Origin: Spirosoma sp.
GTDB taxonomy: Bacteria; Bacteroidota; Bacteroidia; Cytophagales; Spirosomataceae
Direction: 5' to 3'
DNA: 64,000 bases
NCBI RefSeq assembly: GCF_026391055.1
Contig: NZ_JAPLET010000022.1
Coordinates: 711,648-775,647, forward strand
Shown: one piece after another, positions 9,555-18,604 of the stretch
Numbering within the stretch: the stretch's first letter is position 1
How the letters are laid out: the number at the start of each line of letters is the position of its first letter
The notes under the pieces: generated by a model
What the model was told of the DNA's origin: nothing
Database searches by the model: none
Seen by the model: the letters and a program-made list of their open reading frames with translations, nothing else
Translations under genes and position numbers: made by a program

Positions 9555-10667
9555 TTAAGCCATCCATCGGGAAATGTCTTCACCAATCGCTTCCCAACTT
9601 CGGCTTGACAAGAACCAGTCATGTAACACAGTACGACGTAGGTTTCCCTCCTCACTGGAGAGAAGTCCCGGATTGGCCGCCACCTCGGCTGGCTGAAATA
9701 ACCCTCCCCCAGGGGGATTGACCAGCGTGGTAGGGGCGTGGCAAATCACGGCAACGCCATGAGCGGCCAAGGCGGCAAAGCTACCCGATTTATAGAGGCT
9801 ATCAGCATCCTGTTTAACCACGGCTGCTTCAACCTCAAGCAAGTGAGCAGAGACCCCTTCAGCACTCAGGGCACCCAGTTGCCGCAAAAAGCCCTTGCCA
9901 AAATGGGCCTGGGCGAAGGCCGCTTCCTGTTGGCCATAGGCGTTATCTGCAGGCCCTATCGCTTGAATGTGGTGCAAATAGCCTGTTTGGTGCAGCCTCT
10001 TGATCATCGGCAGATGAGCCTGTAGAGCCCATAAACGGGTATGTGCCAATCCAAATAAAGCCCATAGGCCAGCTTGTCTTTGGCTTCTAAAGCCAGCGTC
10101 TTTGTCAATGGGAACAATGTTAGCCCCCACTAAACCAAGACGGACCCGTGTGTGGCCCAACACCGCTTCCAGATCTTTCTTCTGCCCCGTAGTCACCACC
10201 GAAATACCATCGGCCAACTCCCCCAACTGGTGAGAGGACCATTTGGCCAGTTGATTGCGTGCAATTTGATGAAACCTCATCTGAAAACTGTTGCTCCATA
10301 ACTCATGGAAGAAGATAAACAGGCGGTTTTCACCATTGGCTTTCTTAAACCGACTCAGGGCCTTGATCAGCCGGATGGACAAGCCCGACTGGGCATAGGC
10401 AGTGGGGGTATAATGAATCAGTACGTCGGTGGGTCCACTTCTACTCGAAGCCTCTTGTAGAATCTGTTGCCAGTGACTGACTTTTAGAGCTTTAAAAGTG
10501 GCCTCATTTGACAATTTGGGCATATCCGCGACCCCAATGCCCACCGATTCATAAAATTGAGCGATTTTCTGGGTTGTCAGAAACGAGTAATCACTTACGC
10601 CACAAATGCCAGGAGGGGCCGTTGGCGAAATAACAATCAGTTGTCGACTCTTCGTTGAAGTATTCAT
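9555..10667 (-). CDS. Glycosyltransferase-like protein (GT-B type, probable)
   Basis: A 370-residue protein. The N-terminus 'LIVISPTAPPGICGVSDYSFL' resembles the first Rossmann strand and glycine-rich loop of GT4/GT1 glycosyltransferases, followed by 'DVLIHYTPTAYAQSG' and 'RLFIFFHELW', which match the donor-independent N-terminal lobe. The C-terminal half contains 'AVVKQDADSLYKSGSFAALAAHGVAVICHAP', corresponding to the region where GT4 enzymes bind nucleotide sugar, but the classic E-x7-E is not obvious. Neighbouring genes are a small membrane protein and a LytTR regulator, not a polysaccharide operon, so the substrate is unknown. Confidence 0.6.
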   Translation of the reverse strand: MNTSTKSRQLIVISPTAPPGICGVSDYSFLTTQKIAQFYESVGIGVADMPKLSNEATFKALKVSHWQQILQEASSRSGPTDVLIHYTPTAYAQSGLSIRLIKALSRFKKANGENRLFIFFHELWSNSFQMRFHQIARNQLAKWSSHQLGELADGISVVTTGQKKDLEAVLGHTRVRLGLVGANIVPIDKDAGFRSQRQAGLWALFGLAHTRLWALQAHLPMIKRLHQTGYLHHIQAIGPADNAYGQQEAAFAQAHFGKGFLRQLGALSAEGVSAHLLEVEAAVVKQDADSLYKSGSFAALAAHGVAVICHAPTTLVNPPGGGLFQPAEVAANPGLLSSEEGNLRRTVLHDWFLSSRSWEAIGEDISRWMA

Positions 10668-10742
10668 ACTACTTAGTTAGGGTGTGCTTACAAGTTGGGT
10701 GTGTTTGGCTTTCCCGGAGTGATGATGAGTAAGCGAGTCCAA

Positions 10743-11246
10743 TTAACTTGCTAGGTGATCTTCAGGTGGCCGGTTAATGTACCACTCCCAATAGAGGAGA
10801 CCGTACACCAACCCAATCAGACCAAAGCCGGGGGCAGTACACCAATTGGTGATAGTGGGCCATTTTACCCAATCCATGTTTGATGGCCCCCGCAATACCC
10901 AGTTAAGAACACCTCCCGTCAACACCCATACGCTGGTACTCAACAGGATAAAGACGAAAAAGGAGTGTTGTTTTTTGACAAAGGGGGCCATCACATAAAT
11001 CAACAGTACCGGTATGGTATAGGGTAGCCAGTAGCCAAACACCGCCAGGGATATGAAAGCCTCGTAAAGTTGCCGTATGCGTTCCATGGGGGCGAGCGGT
11101 AAGTCCGCTATTGGTTTCAGCACTGTTCCATCAGTCTGTAAGGGACTGTCGATAAGGCTCACGGTCCCGGCATGAAACAGTAAACAAATCAGGAGAGTAG
11201 CGAACGGTCTTACTCCATAGGTTAACAGGTCTTCTTGAGTGGTCAT
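10743..11246 (-). CDS. Membrane protein of unknown function, about four helices
   Basis: A 167-residue protein using the ATG at 11246; the frame is open to a TTG at 11267. Hydrophobic segments lie near 'FATLLICLLFHAG', 'YWLPYTIPVLLIYVMAPF', 'FFVFILLSTSVWVLTGG' and 'FGLIGLVYGLLYW'. I do not recognise the family. It lies 75 bases from the glycosyltransferase-like gene and 100 bases from the LytTR gene, all on the same strand, so they may form one transcript with the regulator first. Confidence 0.7.
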   Translation of the reverse strand: MTTQEDLLTYGVRPFATLLICLLFHAGTVSLIDSPLQTDGTVLKPIADLPLAPMERIRQLYEAFISLAVFGYWLPYTIPVLLIYVMAPFVKKQHSFFVFILLSTSVWVLTGGVLNWVLRGPSNMDWVKWPTITNWCTAPGFGLIGLVYGLLYWEWYINRPPEDHLAS

Positions 11247-11346
11247 CTTTAGTAGGATAGATTTCAACGTAGTCTTCAGCTGCTCGTTACTCGTCTTGCT
11301 CAGGTTGTCGCTTGAGTGGGGCTAACAGGGCTCGATAACCCGAGCG

Positions 11347-11799
11347 CTACCCGGCAGTGCCCAGATTTGACTTAACTGAAGGTCCCTTTGTCCCAGTGCT
11401 ATCTGGTCTGGTTGCCCATGGCCGGACTCGGTTAAGACCAAACTTGGGCTTCTCTTCAAAAGCGGCCAGTTTAGTGCTCACTTCCTCGATCCGACGGCGA
11501 GCCACCCGGATAAGCTCACCATCGAGCAGGGTCAAGGTCATGTTCTTGGAATTGATCAAGGTCACCGTTCGTAAATAGGCGGGATTGATCAAGGCCCCCC
11601 GGTTGGCCCGTAGAAACTCAGCAAGCAGTTGATCAAACTCTTTTAGAGTTTGGCTGACCAGTAAGGGCGTCTTCTGCCCGCTTAGATGGATACGGGTATA
11701 ATTCCCCTCTCCTTCCAGCCAGCGAATTTGGCCTACGGGTTGAGGAGTGCGATAGCCGGGAATGGCTAAATAGCCATTATCAAGTAGTATGGGTTTCAT
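11347..11799 (-). CDS. LytTR-family DNA-binding regulator
   Basis: A 150-residue protein made almost entirely of a LytTR domain: 'QIRWLEGEGNYTRIHLSGQKTPLLVSQTLKEF' followed by 'FLRANRGALINPAYLRTV' and 'LLDGELIRVARRRIEEV', the standard order of strands and the recognition helix. No receiver domain precedes it, so it is a one-domain regulator as often seen in Bacteroidota. It may control the two downstream genes. The ~45 residues after the domain are basic and probably disordered. Confidence 0.85.
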   Translation of the reverse strand: MKPILLDNGYLAIPGYRTPQPVGQIRWLEGEGNYTRIHLSGQKTPLLVSQTLKEFDQLLAEFLRANRGALINPAYLRTVTLINSKNMTLTLLDGELIRVARRRIEEVSTKLAAFEEKPKFGLNRVRPWATRPDSTGTKGPSVKSNLGTAG

Positions 11800-12979
11800 A
11801 GCGTTCGTTGAGTGCCGAGACCCGCATGGCGGGTGTGCGTTAGACCTAATTTTAAGTGTACTTCCTGTAAATTAACCACTTGTGACAAGGGGCAGACTTT
11901 CCTATTACCCTAGGCAAGCGCTTTCTGAGACAGCGGTAGCGTAAGAAATCCCGGCGCTGTCCGCTATGGCTACAAGAGGGCGTGTGTCGACTGTCTGAAG
12001 TCGGAAATCCAGATCGTTATGAGACAACAACCTACACCTGTTCAACATGCGGGCTGTACTTGTGTCAGCTCGCTTGGTTGCTGTCTTTGACCAGAAAACA
12101 TCCATAGGCGCGAATCTGACTAGGCCAGCGAGAGCTGCCAGAATTGACCAGTATTGGGAAGGTAACGGGCTCGTATGGCTCTTAACAAGGTTAAGAGTAT
12201 GACTACAGGCTGATACTGGGTCAGAGAGTGTAGGCCGTGCGAGAGAAGATTGTCTGGCAATTGAGAAGGGTGTACCGAAGGTACTGGTTTGTCAAACGGG
12301 TAATTAAGTTTAGGCAACAATTGGTAAGTGATCAGGAGTTGATCCTGGGGTTTGGTGCCGACCACCTGATACGGGAAGCCGCTTATTGGGTGAAAGTGCT
12401 GGTTATTCTGCTGGCGAAGCGTATTAAGGGTGCAATCTGTCCTTTTTAGGGTCATGTTCGTAAACAGAAAACATCTGGTGGATACCAAAGACGGCGTACT
12501 CAGGTTGCAGCAACCAGCGACGGAAGTTGGCCAAAGATGAACTTTAATTCTGTAGTAAATCTGTAGGCATTGAAGAGTATTATTGGATACGATGGCTAGA
12601 ATAGAGTTTACGTGATACCCACCTATGGCTCAGTGAAAGGTAGAGCCCGCTGTCGAGTACTGGCCAGTCATAACTATAAGCTTGCCGAATCAGGAGTAGA
12701 ATTCGCGCCTAGTTCGCGTAAGTGAGTGCTAAACAATGGAGACAGTTCTAGTCAGGCAAACTCTTACTTTATGAGACCTCATCTTATAAGATCATCTCAC
12801 GGAGAGAACTCAAAACCTCACATTTTAGCTTAGCTTGTGAGATTTATAATAATTCAATAACTACACTTTTCCAAGAACTTTAAACACGAGACAAAGTCTT
12901 GTTTTTTTGGCTATGGCCTAATAGTAAAATAGCCCCGCTAAGTTTCCTCAGCGGGGCTATCCATCTAGTTTAATCTATA
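11800..12979. other. 1.2-kb gap before dnaK, no gene I can support
   Basis: Open frames at 11905-12105 (minus) and 12120-12488 (minus, TTG start) have no recognisable motif and low protein-likeness. A palindrome centred on ATCTTATAAGAT at about 12781-12792, flanked by TGAG and CTCA, could be an operator. The dnaK terminator lies at its right end. It might be a graveyard of older genes. Confidence 0.35.
12929..12960 (-). terminator. dnaK intrinsic terminator
   Basis: ATAGCCCCGCT and AGCGGGGCTAT form a perfect 11-bp stem 20 bases after the dnaK stop codon. On the minus strand it is followed by TTTTA. Confidence 0.85.
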
Positions 12980-14914
12980 TTATTTCACTTCTTCGTAAGG
13001 CACGTCCGAAACATTATCACCGGCGGGTTGGCCCTGGCCATTGGCTGAGCCGTTGCTACCATCGCCACCGAAACCGGCACCGTCCATTGGGTTGGCACCT
13101 GCGCCGTTTGTAGCGCTGTACATTTCAGTAGAAGCCGTTGTCCAAGCTGCATTCAGTCCTTCCAGTGCTTTGTCGATAGCGGCTGCGTCGCGGGCACCAT
13201 GTGCGGTGCGGAGTTCAGCAAGAGCCGCTTCAATAGCTGACTTATTGCCTTCCGACAGTTTGTCGCCGTATTCTTTCAACTGCTTCTCGGTCTGGAAAAT
13301 CATCGAGTCGGCCGCGTTGACTTTCTCAACAGATTCCCGCTCCGCTTTGTCGGCGGCTTCGTTGGCTTTGGCTTCTTCGCGCATCCGGTTGATTTCCGCT
13401 TCGGTCAAACCGCTCGATGCTTCAATCCGGATTTTCTGCTCTTTACCCGTGCCTTTATCTTTAGCCGTTACGTGCAGGATACCGTTAGCGTCGACGTCAA
13501 AAGTCACTTCGATTTGTGGAACACCACGGGGTGCTGGCGGAATATCCGACAAGATAAACCGACCGAGTTGACGGTTCTGAGCCGCCATTGGGCGCTCACC
13601 CTGTAAGATGTTGATCTCTACGCTTGGCTGGTTATCCGAAGCAGTCGAATACACTTCAACTTTCTTGCTTGGAATTGTCGTGTTGGCATCCACCATTTTC
13701 GTGAATACGCCACCCATTGTTTCGATACCCAGCGAAAGCGGGATAACGTCGAGTAGGAGAACGTCTTTCACTTCACCCGTTAACACACCACCCTGAATGG
13801 CAGCCCCAATAGCTACGGCTTCGTCGGGGTTAACGGCTTTGGATGGCTTCCGGCCGAACAGCTTTTCAACTTCTTCCTGTACTTTCGGAATCCGGGTCGA
13901 ACCACCCACCAGAATCACTTCGTCGATCTGGCTGGCCGACAAACTCGCGTTTTTCAGAGCGCGACGGCAAGGCTCCAGACTACGCTGAATCAGTGAATCA
14001 GCTAGTTGCTCAAATTTCGCGCGGCTCAGCGTACGAACCAAGTGTTTGGGGATACCATTCACAGGCATGATGTACGGCAGATTGATTTCGGTCGAGTTCG
14101 AACTCGATAGCTCAACTTTTGCTTTTTCAGCCGCTTCTTTCAGGCGTTGCAGGGCCATTGGGTCCTGACGCAGATCAATGGCTTCATCCTTCTTGAATTC
14201 GTCGGCGAGCCAGTCGATAATTACCTGATCGAAGTCATCACCACCCAGGTGGGTATCACCATCGGTCGATTTAACTTCAAATACGCCATCACCCAATTCC
14301 AGAATCGAAATATCGAACGTACCGCCCCCGAGGTCGAATACGGCAATTTTCTGATCGTTGTTTGTTTTGTCCAGACCGTATGCCAGGGCTGCGGCTGTTG
14401 GCTCGTTGATGATTCGTTTTACGTCCAAACCGGCAATGGCACCGGCCTCTTTGGTGGCCTGACGTTCGGCATCGTTAAAGTAAGCAGGAACCGTGATAAC
14501 GGCTTCCGTTACGGTTTGGCCAAGGTAGTCTTCAGCGGTCTGCTTCATTTTTTGCAGAATAAGGGCTGAAAGCTCCTGTGGCGTATATTGACGATCACCG
14601 ATGCGAACGCGGGGCGTATTGTTCGGGCCGTTTTCAACGTCATAAGCGACGTTTTTAATTTCGTTCGTTACTTCGCCGTAACGTTTACCCATGAAACGCT
14701 TAATCGACGAGATCGTATTTTTGGGGTTGGTGATGGCCTGGCGTTTGGCAGGAGCGCCTACTTTGCGTTCGCCGTTGCCGTTGTCCATAAATGCGACTAC
14801 CGAGGGTGTAGTCCGGGCTCCTTCGGAGTTAGGAATTACGACCGGCTCGTTGCCTTCCATCACGGCCACGCACGAGTTCGTGGTGCCTAAGTCAATACCA
14901 ATAATTTTTCCCAT
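12980..14914 (-). CDS. dnaK: Molecular chaperone DnaK (Hsp70)
   Basis: A 644-residue full-length DnaK. The ATPase domain opens '[21 protein letters not shown]' and contains '[13 protein letters not shown]' and '[12 protein letters not shown]'; the substrate-binding domain shows '[21 protein letters not shown]'; the lid and Gly/Asn-rich tail end in '[12 protein letters not shown]', close to the conserved EEVK/EEV end. It refolds proteins with DnaJ and GrpE, neither of which is adjacent. The frame is open further upstream, but the ATG at 14914 is the universal start. A strong terminator follows, so it is probably monocistronic. The promoter must lie within the 260-base divergent gap. Confidence 0.98.
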   Translation of the reverse strand: MGKIIGIDLGTTNSCVAVMEGNEPVVIPNSEGARTTPSVVAFMDNGNGERKVGAPAKRQAITNPKNTISSIKRFMGKRYGEVTNEIKNVAYDVENGPNNTPRVRIGDRQYTPQELSALILQKMKQTAEDYLGQTVTEAVITVPAYFNDAERQATKEAGAIAGLDVKRIINEPTAAALAYGLDKTNNDQKIAVFDLGGGTFDISILELGDGVFEVKSTDGDTHLGGDDFDQVIIDWLADEFKKDEAIDLRQDPMALQRLKEAAEKAKVELSSSNSTEINLPYIMPVNGIPKHLVRTLSRAKFEQLADSLIQRSLEPCRRALKNASLSASQIDEVILVGGSTRIPKVQEEVEKLFGRKPSKAVNPDEAVAIGAAIQGGVLTGEVKDVLLLDVIPLSLGIETMGGVFTKMVDANTTIPSKKVEVYSTASDNQPSVEINILQGERPMAAQNRQLGRFILSDIPPAPRGVPQIEVTFDVDANGILHVTAKDKGTGKEQKIRIEASSGLTEAEINRMREEAKANEAADKAERESVEKVNAADSMIFQTEKQLKEYGDKLSEGNKSAIEAALAELRTAHGARDAAAIDKALEGLNAAWTTASTEMYSATNGAGANPMDGAGFGGDGSNGSANGQGQPAGDNVSDVPYEEVK

Positions 14915-15178
14915 GACTGGATTTAGTTTCTGTAAAATGCTGTGGTTGTAAACTGACAGACACAACCTATCTATCAATACAAATGCCAGCCCGAAAAATT
15001 GTTCAGTTTGCTGTCAGATTGGCAGAATAATCCAATCGACTGGGCCATCTTGACGGATAAATCTATATTCGGTTAAATTTATGGCAGTGTTTGACACCCC
15101 TAAAGCAGTAAGACCAGTGATTTTGACGCTTGCGAGCAGTCTGCTCGACTTCGCCCTGGACCCCTACCCTTTTGAGTT

Positions 15179-15514
15179 ATGCAACTAATTAAAGTTATCC
15201 ATCAATTGATCGCTTTTCTGCTTGAAATCGCCATGCTTATCTCGCTAGGCATGTGGGGATTTCACGGCGATAAATCAATCTTTGAAAAATTGTTACCCGG
15301 ACTTGGACTACCTATTTTGGCGGCCGTTCTATGGGGTATTTTAGCGGCTCCCAAATCCGGCTACCGCTTGGATTTACCATACAGGTTGCTTTTCAGCTTT
15401 GCTCTTTTTTGCCTTGCCGCATTCCTGTTATATCGACTGGGTCACACAACGCTGGCCCTTACATTCGCCGGGGTAGCGATCATAAGTACTCTGCTCGAAC
15501 TGGTTTTCGATTAG
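15179..15514 (+). CDS. YrdB/DUF2568 family small membrane protein
   Basis: A 111-residue protein with four hydrophobic segments. It has the DUF2568 pattern: 'HQLIAFLLEIAMLISLGMWGFHG' at the N-terminus, then 'LPILAAVLWGILAAPKS' with the conserved W-G-x3-A-P-K-S. The function of the family is unknown. It is divergent from dnaK, with its own short transcript. Confidence 0.8.
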   Translation: MQLIKVIHQLIAFLLEIAMLISLGMWGFHGDKSIFEKLLPGLGLPILAAVLWGILAAPKSGYRLDLPYRLLFSFALFCLAAFLLYRLGHTTLALTFAGVAIISTLLELVFD

Positions 15515-15589
15515 CTGAGTTCGGCTAGACATGCCCGACCTTGTAAATGTAATACTGGTATGGATTGTGGCACAGACCGGACATAAAAA

Positions 15590-15614
15590 AAGGCAGACCT
15601 TGCGGGACTGCCTT
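15590..15614 (-). terminator. Intrinsic terminator of the DUF937 gene
   Basis: AAGGCAG and CTGCCTT pair across an 11-base loop. On the minus strand the stem is followed by seven T. It lies just downstream of the leftward DUF937 gene. Confidence 0.7.
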
Positions 15615-15670
15615 ACTTAATTGCTAAGCTATTATTCAGCTTTCGAGCCTGTTTATACTTGAGCCAGCGT

Positions 15671-16216
15671 TTACTTACCGCCGAACAGCCCGCCCAGCAT
15701 GCCACCTAGGCCACCACCGCCACTGTTGCCGCCCTGTGCAACGCGCAACAGATCATTCATATCCAATTTACCATCAGCCATCGCCGATCCGGCCATGCCC
15801 ATCCAATCGACTCCCTGCTTGCCTGTAGCGGCACCCAGAATGGAGTTTCCATCAATGCTGGAATCGTTCGGATCGGCGGCTTTGTTCATTAACTTTCCCA
15901 ATACCATTGGGACAACGGCACTGGCTACCGACATGGCTACCTGTGGTGATATGCCTAATTTTTCCATCAGATTCTGCTCAACATGCTGTTGGACGCCCTG
16001 CGTTACGGGACTTTGCTGAACGTTACCACCACCATTGGTAACCATACCCAGAAGACTGCCTAATCCACCACCCTGCGCTTGCTGGCCAAGACCACTCATA
16101 ATGCTGCCCGCAACGGTTTGCATTACGCTATCATTCTGACTATTCGGGATGGCAGGGTTATTAATAACGGCCTGCCCCGAATGCTGCTGAACCAAATTCA
16201 TTAAAGTCTCTAACAT
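15671..16216 (-). CDS. DUF937 family protein
   Basis: A 181-residue glycine- and glutamine-rich protein. Residues 1-150 show the DUF937 pattern of short amphipathic helices ('MLETLMNLVQQHSGQAV', 'GLGSLLGMVTNGG', 'LMEKLGISPQVAMSVASAVVPMVLGKL'). The tail is nearly all Gly ('GGGGLGGMLGGLFGGK'). The role of the family is unknown; it tends to self-assemble or be low-complexity. It is a single gene with its own terminator. Confidence 0.8.
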   Translation of the reverse strand: MLETLMNLVQQHSGQAVINNPAIPNSQNDSVMQTVAGSIMSGLGQQAQGGGLGSLLGMVTNGGGNVQQSPVTQGVQQHVEQNLMEKLGISPQVAMSVASAVVPMVLGKLMNKAADPNDSSIDGNSILGAATGKQGVDWMGMAGSAMADGKLDMNDLLRVAQGGNSGGGGLGGMLGGLFGGK

Positions 16217-16342
16217 GATTTCACTCGTTTAGAAAAAAGTAAACAGGAATAGGTAATGAGGGCATCCCACCTAAAAATCATAGATCAACCAGCATACATT
16301 AAGCCAAAACGGCTAATTTTAGCTCCAATCTATTTCCCTCTT

Positions 16343-16783
16343 ATGACGAACGAAAACTCGAAAAGTAGCGGTGATGTTTCTAAAGATACACGTTTTAGTG
16401 AGTCAGTCAGTGCCTTACTAACTGATTTACTGTATCCAAGTGAATCAGATGAGACAATAGAAATTGTTACGTGTTACCTTAAGCAGGCTGAGCCACTCAG
16501 TGTTAGTCAGATTAAAGACTGGTTGATGCTGCCTCCTTCCGTAGCTGTTGAAGAGATGCTAGAGGCTGACTTATGGGAGCCTGTCATTACCGAACAGGAC
16601 TGGTACACGGCTGAAGAAAAGGACCGTACAGCCCGATTCCAAAAGCTAAAACAAGTGGTGGAAAATACATTAACGGTCCGTCAAGTGTTTCGCGTGGGAG
16701 AGGCTGAACTGGATGTGTACCTACTAGGCATTCAGGCAGACGGCGACCGGGCAGGTATCAAGACAAAAATTATACAAACGTAG
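16343..16783 (+). CDS. Nuclease A inhibitor (NuiA)-like protein
   Basis: A 146-residue acidic protein using the ATG at 16343. The C-terminal half matches the NuiA fold known from cyanobacteria, where it blocks the sugar-nonspecific nuclease NucA: 'DWYTAEEKDRTARFQKLKQV', 'LTVRQVFRVGEAELDVYLLG', then 'DGDRAGIKTKIIQT' at the end. The N-terminal part supplies 'LYPSESDETIEI'. No nuclease gene adjoins it, so it may protect against an imported or secreted nuclease, or act on another target. It is flanked downstream by an intergenic inverted repeat and then by rplT from the other strand. Confidence 0.8.
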   Translation: MTNENSKSSGDVSKDTRFSESVSALLTDLLYPSESDETIEIVTCYLKQAEPLSVSQIKDWLMLPPSVAVEEMLEADLWEPVITEQDWYTAEEKDRTARFQKLKQVVENTLTVRQVFRVGEAELDVYLLGIQADGDRAGIKTKIIQT

Positions 16784-16790
16784 AAACGGA

Positions 16791-16850
16791 AGCGGGGAGT
16801 GAGTAATCGGAGATTAATGGCATGGCCACTCCTATTACTCACTCCCCACT
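16791..16850. repeat. Intergenic inverted repeat between converging genes
   Basis: Arms of 17 bases at 16791-16807 and 16834-16850 are complementary with one mismatch (GGGGAGTGAGTAAT in both). The repeat sits between the NuiA-like gene and rplT, and could serve as a bidirectional terminator. Confidence 0.65.
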
Positions 16851-16868
16851 CCTACTACTTATTTCTGT

Positions 16869-17213
16869 TTACTTCACCTGTGCAACAACGGCAGCAAATG
16901 CTTCCGGGTGATTCATGGCCAGATCGGCCAGTACTTTGCGGTTGAGTTCGATACCCGACTTGTTGATCGCACCCATGAATGCCGAATACGACATACCATG
17001 AATACGTGCGCCAGCATTAATACGCTGAATCCAGAGAGACCGGAAATCGCGTTTTTTGGCACGACGGTCGCGGTATGAGTAACCAAGACCTTTTTCGACA
17101 GCGTTCTTAGCAACTGTCCAAACATTTTTACGCCGACCAAAATAACCTTTGGCCAACTTCATTACTTTCTTCCTGCGCGCCCGTGAGGCAACGTGATTGA
17201 CGGAACGTGGCAT
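16869..17213 (-). CDS. rplT: 50S ribosomal protein L20
   Basis: A 114-residue protein of normal L20 length: '[30 protein letters not shown]', then the conserved '[21 protein letters not shown]' and '[14 protein letters not shown]'. L20 binds 23S rRNA early in 50S assembly and in many bacteria represses its own operon. It is the last gene of the thrS-infC-rpmI-rplT block, 177 bases after rpmI. Confidence 0.98.
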   Translation of the reverse strand: MPRSVNHVASRARRKKVMKLAKGYFGRRKNVWTVAKNAVEKGLGYSYRDRRAKKRDFRSLWIQRINAGARIHGMSYSAFMGAINKSGIELNRKVLADLAMNHPEAFAAVVAQVK

Positions 17214-17254
17214 TGTATGTTAAAAGTTTTTTGATGATCGGCGGGAGTTGAATG

Positions 17255-17330
17255 TATAGTGTATAATGAATAAAGTTTAACGATTACAACCGTTTTAACT
17301 ATTCATTTTCCATTATTCATTATTCATTCC
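17255..17330. repeat. Imperfect inverted repeat between rpmI and rplT
   Basis: An AT-rich sequence with AATGAATA...GTTTAACG on one side and CGTTTTAAC...TATTCATT on the other, plus tandem ATTATTCATT copies. It resembles the other intergenic inverted repeats of this chromosome, and might also form part of an L20 autoregulatory leader. Confidence 0.4.
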
Positions 17331-17390
17331 TCTTTAAAAGCCGGGCATCGGGTGAAACGTGAACCAGACGCAATTACGTCTTTCTTAATC

Positions 17391-17585
17391 CTAGACGTTC
17401 AGCAGCGCTTTGATACGACGCTCGTCTGGACCATCAACCAGCGCAGCATGTACTAAATTACGCTTCTGCTTGGTTGTTTTTTTAGTCAGGATATGACTGT
17501 GGAAGGCGTGCTTCCGCTTGATTTTTCCGGTGCCTGTCAGCTTGAAACGCTTTTTGGCAGCCGAGTTTGTTTTTACTTTTGGCAT
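17391..17585 (-). CDS. rpmI: 50S ribosomal protein L35
   Basis: A 64-residue basic protein, '[20 protein letters not shown]' then '[20 protein letters not shown]', which is the L35 pattern at normal length. The frame is open upstream, but the ATG at 17585 is the family start. It lies between infC and rplT as in most bacteria. Confidence 0.97.
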   Translation of the reverse strand: MPKVKTNSAAKKRFKLTGTGKIKRKHAFHSHILTKKTTKQKRNLVHAALVDGPDERRIKALLNV

Positions 17586-17812
17586 TGCAGTAACCCGCTT
17601 TGTACGGAAATTTAAGTAAACAGGCCGCAAAGATACGAAAAAGTCAGCACATCACGTAGGCTGCGCCAAGATTTGTGTAGCCTTTACAACCGACATAACA
17701 AATCCCCTGCAAAAAGCAATCTCAGAAATTGCTGTTAACAGGGGATTGATCAACACTATTAGTAGCTTATCCGGCAAAGGAATGATCTCCTTACGTCAGC
17801 AAGCACACATGA

Positions 17813-18370
17813 CTATTTTTTGGGCGTCACTACCTTAGGCGAAAGGAACATACTCATTCGTTTACCTTCCAGCTTTGGTTCAGCTTCAATCTTACCGTAA
17901 TCTTCCAGTCCTTTCGAAAAACGTTCCAGCAGTTGGAAGCCCCGATCTTTGAAGACGATGGCACGGCCAACGAACTGTACATAGGCTTTTACCTTCGCTC
18001 CTTCTTTCAGGAAGTTAATGGCGTGCTTCAGTTTGAACTCAAAGTCATGGTCATCGGTATTCGGACCGAATCGTATTTCTTTGATGACGACTTTAGTGGC
18101 ATTAGCCTTAATTTCTTTCTGCTTTTTTTTCTGCTCGTACTTGAACTTGGAGTAGTCTACAATACGGCAGACAGGCGGCACCGCGTTGGGCGACACCTCT
18201 ACGAGGTCAAGGTTCTGCGCTTTGGCCATTGCCTGCGCTTTATTGGTCTCGTAGATTCCCTGCTCTACATTTTCGCCGACTACCCGCACTTCGCGAGCCA
18301 GGATGCGCTCATTAACTTTGTAGGGTTCTTCAACCACACGACGGGGTGGTCTCCGCTGGGGTAATGCCAT
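17813..18370 (-). CDS. infC: Translation initiation factor IF-3
   Basis: A 185-residue IF-3. The N-domain holds '[22 protein letters not shown]' and '[27 protein letters not shown]'; the C-domain holds '[23 protein letters not shown]' and '[21 protein letters not shown]'. IF-3 binds the 30S subunit and polices initiator tRNA and start codon choice. The start is an ATG here, not the rare AUU codon used for autoregulation in Escherichia coli. Confidence 0.97.
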   Translation of the reverse strand: MALPQRRPPRRVVEEPYKVNERILAREVRVVGENVEQGIYETNKAQAMAKAQNLDLVEVSPNAVPPVCRIVDYSKFKYEQKKKQKEIKANATKVVIKEIRFGPNTDDHDFEFKLKHAINFLKEGAKVKAYVQFVGRAIVFKDRGFQLLERFSKGLEDYGKIEAEPKLEGKRMSMFLSPKVVTPKK

Positions 18371-18482
18371 AAATTGTGTTTAGTGTGCTATTTTACTTCG
18401 TTTGGAAAACGTACTGTGGCTCAAAAAGTTCGGGAATCTATCGAAAATACTCGTTCGCTGCAAGTTTGTGCTTAAAAGTTGG

Positions 18483-18593
18483 TAAGTCAGTAAGCGGCTA
18501 CGCCCAAGTCAGTAAGTCGGTAAGTGGCTGGCGCCAGAAGTATTTATATGCGTGAACTACTTACTGACTTAGGCACAGCCGCTTACTGACTTA
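18483..18593. repeat. Large palindromic repeat between thrS and infC
   Basis: TAAGTCAGTAAGCGGCT at 18483-18499 is perfectly complementary to 18577-18593, and AAGTCAGTAAGT near 18506 pairs with ACTTACTGACTT near 18559. The left arm itself contains tandem units starting AAGTCAGTAAG. The whole could fold as one long hairpin in the thrS-infC transcript. Confidence 0.7.
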
Positions 18594-18604
18594 TCAACTT
18601 ATTA

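Noticed and set aside
12120-12488. 122-residue minus-strand frame in the gap before dnaK
   Set aside because: It needs a TTG start, has no motif and a composition (many Gln, His, Leu, Pro) typical of chance frames; a competing frame runs on the other strand.
13041-14951. Plus-strand frames across dnaK
   Set aside because: They are the antisense of a highly conserved gene with biased codons; no independent motif.
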